From assembly GCA_035649435.1 (NCBI GenBank), contig DASRJO010000124.1, positions 1 to 6,155 on the forward strand: DNA of 6,155 nt, read 5' to 3'. Below, piece after piece: positions 1 to 6,155 of this stretch (its first letter is position 1; the number at the start of each line of letters is the position of its first letter). Position numbers and translations under genes: made by a program. Source of the DNA: DASRJW01 sp035649435 (GTDB lineage Bacteria; Krumholzibacteriota; Krumholzibacteriia; G020349025). The notes beneath the pieces were generated by a model that was not told where the DNA came from, did not search any database, and saw nothing but the letters and a program-made list of their open reading frames with translations.

Positions 1-847
1 CTCGGCCGGCATAGAGCACGGCGATTTGCGGCAGCAGCACCCCCGCGATGGCGCCGGGGAGCAGCATCGCAGCGCGCAGCGACAGGGCGTACGCGATCGA
101 GTAGAAGGCGATCTGCGGCGCGGTCGACCACAGCGACAGCAGGAAGACTTCCGAGCGCTGCCACACCACGAGATCGAGGAACAAGATGCCGGAGAGCGCC
201 AGCAGGGCGCTTCTCACCTGCTGCCGCAACGCCGTGTCGAGTGGCGGCGCGCGCCAGGCGACGAGGTCGCGCACGGCGGAGAGACCACAGCCGGTGGCGA
301 AGCAGGCGACACCGCCCATCGCGAGCAGCACACCGTAGACGGAGGTGCCGCGCCACAAGCACAGGAGAACTGCAGCCACCCCCAACGGAGCTTGCAGCAG
401 CTGCAGCAGGAGAATGCGATCGAAGCGACGGCGCCCGGTGAGGATGGAGAGGAGGAGCGTATTCCACACCGCCCACGGCACGGTCGCGACGACGATCCAG
501 AGGAGCGGTCGCGGCGCCGCGAACGGGACCCCCGCGCGCACCAGGATCACGAGCACCACTGTGGCCGCCATTCCGACGCCGAGACCGAGGCGCACGGCGC
601 GACCGGCGATCTGGTCGGCCGTGCTCGATTCCTCGTGCGCGGCGATGAAACGCGTGATCGCGTTCGGGCCGCCCAAGGTCACGAGTGCGGTCACCACGCC
701 GAGAAGCCACGTGCAGTAGCCGAAGATTCCGGCCGCCTCGGGACCCAGCTGCCGCGCCACCGCGACGCTGATCACGAAGGCAGACGCGGTGACCGTCAGC
801 TGACTGAAGAAGTTGAGCTCCGTGCTGCGGGCGAGGGTCTTATGCAT
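1..847 (-). CDS. Oligosaccharide/polysaccharide flippase 2 (Wzx-like), 3' end cut by the window edge
   Basis: The first 282 codons of a membrane exporter are present and the frame has no stop up to the left edge. It begins MHKTLARSTELNFF, with a short polar N-terminus, then hydrophobic segments near 15-33, 42-62, 90-106, 114-136, 146-164, 170-190, 214-228 and 245-275. ARQLGPEAAGIFGYCTWLLG (31-50) is the classic loop between helices 1 and 2 of the Wzx/RfbX (COG2244) family, and GGPNAITRFIA (59-69) follows as expected. The role would be flipping lipid-linked glycan to the periplasm. The ATG lies inside the last codons of the methyltransferase (shared ATGCATAA, 840-847). There is no good Shine-Dalgarno just before it, so translation probably depends on coupling. 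It is clearly divergent from flippase 1, so it is not a recent copy. A long plus-strand frame over this region is only its shadow. Confidence 0.85.
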   Translation of the reverse strand, partial: MHKTLARSTELNFFSQLTVTASAFVISVAVARQLGPEAAGIFGYCTWLLGVVTALVTLGGPNAITRFIAAHEESSTADQIAGRAVRLGLGVGMAATVVLVILVRAGVPFAAPRPLLWIVVATVPWAVWNTLLLSILTGRRRFDRILLLQLLQAPLGVAAVLLCLWRGTSVYGVLLAMGGVACFATGCGLSAVRDLVAWRAPPLDTALRQQVRSALLALSGILFLDLVVWQRSEVFLLSLWSTAPQIAFYSIAYALSLRAAMLLPGAIAGVLLPQIAVLYAGR

Positions 848-1556
848 CGTCGACTCGCCGCACGTAGACGTACAGGCTCTTGGCGCAGAAGCGATTGCCG
901 ATGCGGCGACAAACGTCGCCGAGATGCAGCCGATCGAGAACGCGCCAGGGCAGGAGCAAGAGTCGGCTCAGCCACGCTCGACCGAGCGGTTGTCCGGTGC
1001 TGTCGAAGCGCGTGCGCAGCAACGCATGCACCAACCAGAAACCGCTCCACTCACAGTTGCGCTGCTCGTGGTGCTCGATCTCGAAGCCGCATCGACCGAG
1101 CAGCGCGAACAGCTCCCTCTGACGGAAGACACGGACGTGGCCGCTGTCCTGTCGCCAATAAGGATGCAGCCGGGCGAACAAGCGCTCGCTCCACCATGTG
1201 GGCACCGCAATGCATGCGCCTCCGCTACGACGCAGCACGCGCCGGGTTTCGTCGAGGACGATACGGGGGTCGGCGACATGCTCGAGGACTTCGGTGGCGC
1301 AAACGGCGGCGAAGCTGCCATCCCGATACGGCAGGTGCTCGCCGTCGCCGACCGTGACCTGGCCGCGGATCGTGGCGCCTTCGAGTGCGCGGGCGCAGAT
1401 TCGCGCCAGCGCCGGCTCCGGCTCGAGCCCATGCACGCAGAGCCCCGCGTCCGCCAGCCGGCGGGCGCGATCGCCGCGCGCACAACCGAGGTCGAGCAGC
1501 GCCGCGCCGGAAACGAGCCGCAGGCGCCCGAGGCGAATGCCGTCCACGTCACGCAA
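840..1556 (-). CDS. Class I SAM-dependent methyltransferase (Methyltransf_11-like)
   Basis: This soluble protein of 238 residues has a Rossmann fold and would transfer a methyl group from S-adenosylmethionine, here probably to a sugar or glycan end. Motif I is LLDLGCARG (20-28), which has Ala where many relatives have Gly. E45 in GLEPEP ends strand 2 and would bind the ribose. GDGEHLPYRDGSFAAV (70-85) carries the adenine-contacting acidic residue, and TEVLEHVADP (88-97) and RVLRRSGGACIAVP (106-119) complete the core. The C-terminal half (HPYWRQDSGHVRVF, 131-144, then CAKSLYVYVRR, 224-234) resembles methyltransferases of surface-glycan clusters. The start is TTG at 1556, which leaves about 20 residues before motif I, a normal spacing. 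The gene follows acsA by 72 bases in the same reading frame and overlaps the next gene by eight bases. The acceptor is unknown. Confidence 0.88.
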   Translation of the reverse strand: MRDVDGIRLGRLRLVSGAALLDLGCARGDRARRLADAGLCVHGLEPEPALARICARALEGATIRGQVTVGDGEHLPYRDGSFAAVCATEVLEHVADPRIVLDETRRVLRRSGGACIAVPTWWSERLFARLHPYWRQDSGHVRVFRQRELFALLGRCGFEIEHHEQRNCEWSGFWLVHALLRTRFDSTGQPLGRAWLSRLLLLPWRVLDRLHLGDVCRRIGNRFCAKSLYVYVRRVDDA

Positions 1557-1564
1557 CTCGGGAT

Positions 1565-1568
1565 CTCC
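1565..1568 (-). promoter_or_regulatory. Shine-Dalgarno supporting a TTG start for the methyltransferase
   Basis: The minus strand reads GGAG eight bases before the TTG at 1556. Between the acsA stop and this TTG there is no ATG, GTG or other TTG in the methyltransferase frame, so site and codon together define the start. Confidence 0.5.
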
Positions 1569-1628
1569 AAGGACACAGCTTGCAGTCGTGGTGACGAGGA
1601 GCGATGGGGCGGATCGAGACCGTCGGCG

Positions 1629-3575
<1,947 letters not shown>

Positions 3576-3580
3576 GCGTG

Positions 3581-3587
3581 TCCTCCC
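3581..3587 (-). promoter_or_regulatory. Strong Shine-Dalgarno of acsA
   Basis: The minus strand reads GGGAGGA ending five bases before the ATG at 3575. It is the best ribosome-binding site in the window and fixes the acsA start. Confidence 0.75.
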
Positions 3588-3605
3588 GCAGATCGAGGGC
3601 GATTC

Positions 3606-3632
3606 ACCCTAGCGATGGCCCGACACGCTAGC
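3606..3632 (-). repeat. Paired GCTAG repeats and short inverted repeat in the acsA leader
   Basis: On the minus strand GCTAGCGT (3632-3625) is followed 19 bases later by GCTAGGGT (3613-3606), a direct repeat with one mismatch. The same bases give a six-base inverted repeat, CGCTAG at 3614-3609 pairing with CTAGCG at 3631-3626, with an 11-base loop. There is no T-tract, so it is not an intrinsic terminator. It could be an operator, a weak leader hairpin or chance. Confidence 0.3.
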
Positions 3633-3633
3633 A
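3625..3633 (-). promoter_or_regulatory. Possible extended -10 promoter element upstream of acsA
   Basis: The minus strand reads TGCTAGCGT, which fits an extended -10 pattern (TGn followed by TAnnnT). Initiation about seven bases downstream would give a leader of roughly 43 bases before the acsA ATG. No good -35 hexamer is present: at 18-base spacing the hexamer is GTGGCG, only three of six matches to TTGACA. The 146-base gap before acsA and its strong ribosome site make a separate promoter reasonable, but this particular site is a guess from pattern alone. Confidence 0.22.
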
Positions 3634-3721
3634 GAAGCCCCGATCGGCCGCCACGAGATCCCACGACGGCGCGTCATCCGGCGCGTCGGGAACCTCGCGC
3701 ACGCCGTCCACTGCGCGGATC

Positions 3722-4723
3722 TCAGGCGTGTGTGGGAGCTTCGAGAACGCCCTGCACGCGTGCAGCCACTCGGTCCCAGGTGAAGCGTTGGGCGCGGGCC
3801 GGACCGGCACGGCCCAAGCGCTCGCGCAGCTCCGCTTCGTGCAGGAGGCGTTCCATCCCGGCCGCGAGTGCGTCCGTGTCGTCGGGCTGCACCAGCAGCG
3901 CGGCGTCGCCGACCGTCTCTGGCAGAGCGGTGACGTTGGCGGCGAGAACCGGGGTACCGCAGGCCATGGCCTCGAGCGCGGGCAAGCCAAAACCTTCGTA
4001 CAGCGACGGCAACACCAAGCCGCGCGCGCCGCGGTAGTAATCCGGCAGGATGGATTCTTCGACCTCGCCCAAATCCACGATGCGATCGGCGACACCCGCG
4101 CTGCGTGCGACATCGCGCAAAGCGGCCTCGGCGTGGCCGGTGAGCAGGAGGTGCACATTCCAATCGCGCGGCAAGCGCGTGAAGGCCCGCACCAAGCGCG
4201 AAAGGTTCTTGTGCGGTTTGTGATTGCCGACGTAGAGCAAATAGGGATGGCCGGGGTCGTGACATGGGCCCTGCGGGGAAAACGCGGCGGTGACGCCCGC
4301 GCCGACGACGTGGACTCGCTCCGGGGGGATTCCCGTCCACTCGAGGATTTCATCTTGGGAGAACTGCGACAACGTCAGCACGCGCGCACCGCGCCGCGCC
4401 GCGTCGCGCACGACCTCGCGGTAGTACAGCCGTTTCGTCAGGCTGGATTCCTGTGGAAAGCGCAAATGGATGAGGTCGTAGATCGTCATGACCACGGGCA
4501 CTGGGCTGCGCCAGGGTGGATTGAATCCAGGCGTGAAATAGAGTCGCGGCCGGGCGCGACGCAGCACCCAGTGCAGCGCCAGAGGTTCGAGCGGATGCAG
4601 CGGGCGCAGCGCGAGCGGCAGCGCTTGCGAACCCGGCAGGCGCGACAGGATTTCGTGGGCGAAGCGGCCGATCCCGTGCGCGCCGCGCCAGCGCGCGTCC
4701 ACCATGAGAGGCGCTCTGCTCAC
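3722..4723 (-). CDS. Glycosyltransferase family 4-type (GT-B fold) protein
   Basis: This is a cytoplasmic, probably membrane-associated retaining glycosyltransferase that would move a sugar from a nucleotide donor to a lipid-linked acceptor. It has 333 residues, slightly short of the usual 350-400 but complete at both ends. The N-terminal acceptor domain opens with a beta strand and Gly-rich loop (VDARWRGAHGIGR, 8-20). The donor domain begins at YLLYVGNHKPHKN (161-173), with K169 and K172 in the usual phosphate-binding area. The E-x7-E motif is intact, E243 and E251 in LYEGFGLPALEAMACG, followed by TPVLAANVTALPETVGDAALLV (257-278). The GTG start at 4723 overlaps the flippase TGA (GTGA) and has GGAG eight bases upstream. 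An ATG at 4705 is in frame but has a weaker ribosome site and would clip the first strand. An upstream open frame reaching 5944 is only the shadow of the flippase gene. Donor and acceptor are unknown. Confidence 0.92.
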   Translation of the reverse strand: MSRAPLMVDARWRGAHGIGRFAHEILSRLPGSQALPLALRPLHPLEPLALHWVLRRARPRLYFTPGFNPPWRSPVPVVMTIYDLIHLRFPQESSLTKRLYYREVVRDAARRGARVLTLSQFSQDEILEWTGIPPERVHVVGAGVTAAFSPQGPCHDPGHPYLLYVGNHKPHKNLSRLVRAFTRLPRDWNVHLLLTGHAEAALRDVARSAGVADRIVDLGEVEESILPDYYRGARGLVLPSLYEGFGLPALEAMACGTPVLAANVTALPETVGDAALLVQPDDTDALAAGMERLLHEAELRERLGRAGPARAQRFTWDRVAARVQGVLEAPTHA

Positions 4724-6155
4724 GTGGAGTTCTCCGCCGCCGGCGCGCCAGGCGGTCCGCCACGCAAGGAACGAATGAATCCGGCGTCCACGAGCCCGAG
4801 ACGCCAGGCGGCACCGGCGAACAGCAAGATCGTCCCCCCGCCGGCGATGACCACATAGAGGATGGATGCGAGCAGCGAGGGATGTGCGGCCGGCACGATG
4901 CGGCTGCCGATCGCATGCACGACGAGCCCGGTCGCGGTGGCGAGCGGCAGGGCCCAGAGCACGCGCAGATCGAGCCGCCAATGCCGCCGCCAGGCGACAT
5001 AGGTGGACAAGCACAGCACGACACAGGTCTCCATCACGACGCTGGTCGTCGCCACCGCCATGTAGGAGAAATGTGGCACCAGCAAGGCATTGCTCGCCAG
5101 GCTCGCCATCGCCAGTAAGGTATAGAAGCGCAGGATCAACCCCTGGCGCGACTCGGCGAGGAGGAGATGCGAGAAGCTCATGCCGAGAAAAATGGCCGGC
5201 AGCGACAACGCCAGAACACGCATCGGAGCCGTGGCGCGCGACTCGCCCAAGATGCTCGCGATCTGCGGCGCCAGCACCAGGATCTCCAACGCGGAAGCCA
5301 CTCCGGCCAGGAACATGACGTCGAAGGTGCGCTGGAAAGTCTGCCGCAACCGATCGGCGTTCTCCGAGGCCAGACGCGACAGCAGCGGGTACACCAGCGC
5401 GATGAACAAGCCGGGGAAGGTGATCACCACCTCGTGCACCTTGCTGGCGACGCCGTAGATGCCGACGTCCTCGGCCGGCCGCAGCAGCGACAACAAGAGA
5501 GTGCCCACTTGCACGCGCAGCAGGCTCAGGATCAGGACGCCGGCGACCACGATCGATTCGCGCAATAAGGCACCGACGAGGGGACGATGCAGCTCGGGGC
5601 GGAAGGTCTCGAGGCGGCGCGCGACGAGCCACGCGTAGGCGAGATTGACGGCGTTGGCGAGTGTGAACGTCAAGCCCACCGCGATCAGGCCGCCACCCGA
5701 CTGGGCCACCCACAAGATGCCGGCCAATGCCACCAGACGCGACCCGGCCTCGCCGATGACGGCGAGGTCCATGCGCAGGTGCATGCGAAAGATCGCGGTG
5801 AGGAACTGGCTCAGCAACCGGATGTACTCGTTGAATGCGAGGATCCCGATGGTGAGCTTGACCACCGGCTGGTACGTCGGAAAGCGCTGCTCCGGAATCC
5901 ACTGGGCGACGACGAAGGCGAGGCCGAGAGGGAAGATCGTCCACAGCAGGCGGAGCCCGAGCGCGGTGCCCAAGATGCGCCCGCGTTGTTCCGGTTCCTG
6001 CATGGCCTTGCGCACCGAGACCAAATACAGCCCCGACTCGCCGAGGATCATGAACAGACCGACATAGACCGACGCGGCGGTGAACTGTCCGAACGTCGCG
6101 ATGCCAAGATGGCGAATCAGGATGGCGTTGAAAGTCATCGACGCCACCAGGCCGA
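4720..6155 (-). CDS. Oligosaccharide/polysaccharide flippase 1 (Wzx-like, MATE/MOP superfamily), 5' end cut by the window edge
   Basis: This is a multi-spanning inner-membrane protein that probably moves lipid-linked glycan from the cytoplasmic to the periplasmic face. About 477 residues are visible, ending in TGA. The frame is still open at the right edge, and the visible part begins inside what looks like the first membrane helix (GLVASMTFNAILIRHLG), so the true start lies outside; the first in-window GTG (6147) is unlikely to be the start. Counting from that GTG, hydrophobic segments alternate with short charged loops. The LGIATFGQF stretch at 14-22 and YGVASKVHE near 231-239, followed by a long hydrophobic helix and YPLLSRL at 253-259, are typical of Wzx/RfbX-type (COG2244) exporters. 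The last 20 residues are a soluble Gly/Pro/Ala-rich tail. The stop overlaps the next gene's start by four bases, so the two are probably co-translated. The family is secure; the substrate cannot be read from sequence. Confidence 0.88.
   Translation of the reverse strand, partial: GLVASMTFNAILIRHLGIATFGQFTAASVYVGLFMILGESGLYLVSVRKAMQEPEQRGRILGTALGLRLLWTIFPLGLAFVVAQWIPEQRFPTYQPVVKLTIGILAFNEYIRLLSQFLTAIFRMHLRMDLAVIGEAGSRLVALAGILWVAQSGGGLIAVGLTFTLANAVNLAYAWLVARRLETFRPELHRPLVGALLRESIVVAGVLILSLLRVQVGTLLLSLLRPAEDVGIYGVASKVHEVVITFPGLFIALVYPLLSRLASENADRLRQTFQRTFDVMFLAGVASALEILVLAPQIASILGESRATAPMRVLALSLPAIFLGMSFSHLLLAESRQGLILRFYTLLAMASLASNALLVPHFSYMAVATTSVVMETCVVLCLSTYVAWRRHWRLDLRVLWALPLATATGLVVHAIGSRIVPAAHPSLLASILYVVIAGGGTILLFAGAAWRLGLVDAGFIRSLRGGPPGAPAAENST
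4732..4735 (-). promoter_or_regulatory. Shine-Dalgarno of the glycosyltransferase gene
   Basis: The minus strand reads GGAG eight bases before the GTG at 4723, inside the last codons of flippase 1. It decides the start in favour of the GTG over the downstream in-frame ATG at 4705, which is preceded only by a weak purine run. Confidence 0.55.

Larger units (their letters stand above)
3576..3721 (-). other. Intergenic leader between the glycosyltransferase and acsA
   Basis: This 146-base gap is the longest non-coding stretch in the window. It holds the acsA Shine-Dalgarno, the GCTAG repeats, a possible -10 element and, upstream of these, a 27-codon GTG-to-TAG frame (3711-3628). I see no terminator for the upstream genes and no recognised riboswitch. 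Confidence 0.6.

Noticed and set aside
388..412. Repetitive CTGCAG/CAGCAG run
   Set aside because: It is explained by Leu/Gln codons (LLLQLLQ) in a membrane segment of flippase 2.
26..1357. A 443-residue plus-strand open frame at the left end
   Set aside because: It is a low-complexity Arg/Glu/Gln-rich translation opposite flippase 2 and the methyltransferase, both of which have clear family motifs.
1557..1628. A terminator after acsA
   Set aside because: Only short, interrupted complementarity is present (GACG/CGTC and CGAT/ATCG arms) and no T-tract follows, so an intrinsic terminator is not supported.
3722..5944. A 740-residue minus-strand frame extending the glycosyltransferase upstream
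   Set aside because: The first ~400 residues are the out-of-frame shadow of flippase 1. The real start is the GTG at 4723 with its own ribosome site, and the N-terminal strand-loop motif follows it directly.
4720..6147. Taking the GTG at 6147 as the true start of flippase 1
   Set aside because: The frame stays open to the edge and this codon lies inside an apparent first membrane helix, so the gene begins outside the window.

Overview
This is a GC-rich bacterial fragment with five protein-coding genes, all on the minus strand. In transcription order (high to low coordinates) they are: a polysaccharide flippase cut by the right edge, a family-4-type glycosyltransferase, acetyl-CoA synthetase, a class I SAM-dependent methyltransferase, and a second, different flippase cut by the left edge. 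The codons are strongly G/C-ending throughout and nothing marks a recent insertion. The sequence does not settle the phylum. Lipid-linked glycan export genes and the high GC would suit a Gram-negative such as a myxobacterium-like or related GC-rich lineage, but that is inference.

Right part (6155-3722): flippase 1 and the glycosyltransferase overlap by four bases (GTGA), a usual sign of translational coupling. Middle (3721-1629): a 146-base gap precedes acsA, which has the strongest Shine-Dalgarno in the window and a possible extended -10 element. acsA is full length with all adenylate-forming motifs. Left part (1628-1): after 72 bases a methyltransferase starts at a TTG codon and overlaps the start of flippase 2 by eight bases.

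Together, the glycosyltransferase, methyltransferase and two flippases look like part of a surface or exopolysaccharide cluster: sugars are added on the cytoplasmic side, possibly methylated, and the lipid-linked product is flipped across the inner membrane. Acetyl-CoA synthetase is a central-metabolism enzyme and the odd member. It may be a separately transcribed bystander or may supply acetyl-CoA locally. No polymerase, O-acetyltransferase or chain-length regulator lies inside the window.

I found no RNA gene, CRISPR array, insertion sequence or clear intrinsic terminator, and no stretch of more than 146 bases without a gene. I see no convincing new biological system here. The points worth a second look are the acsA placement, the paired unrelated-looking flippases, and the small reading frame and repeats in the acsA leader.
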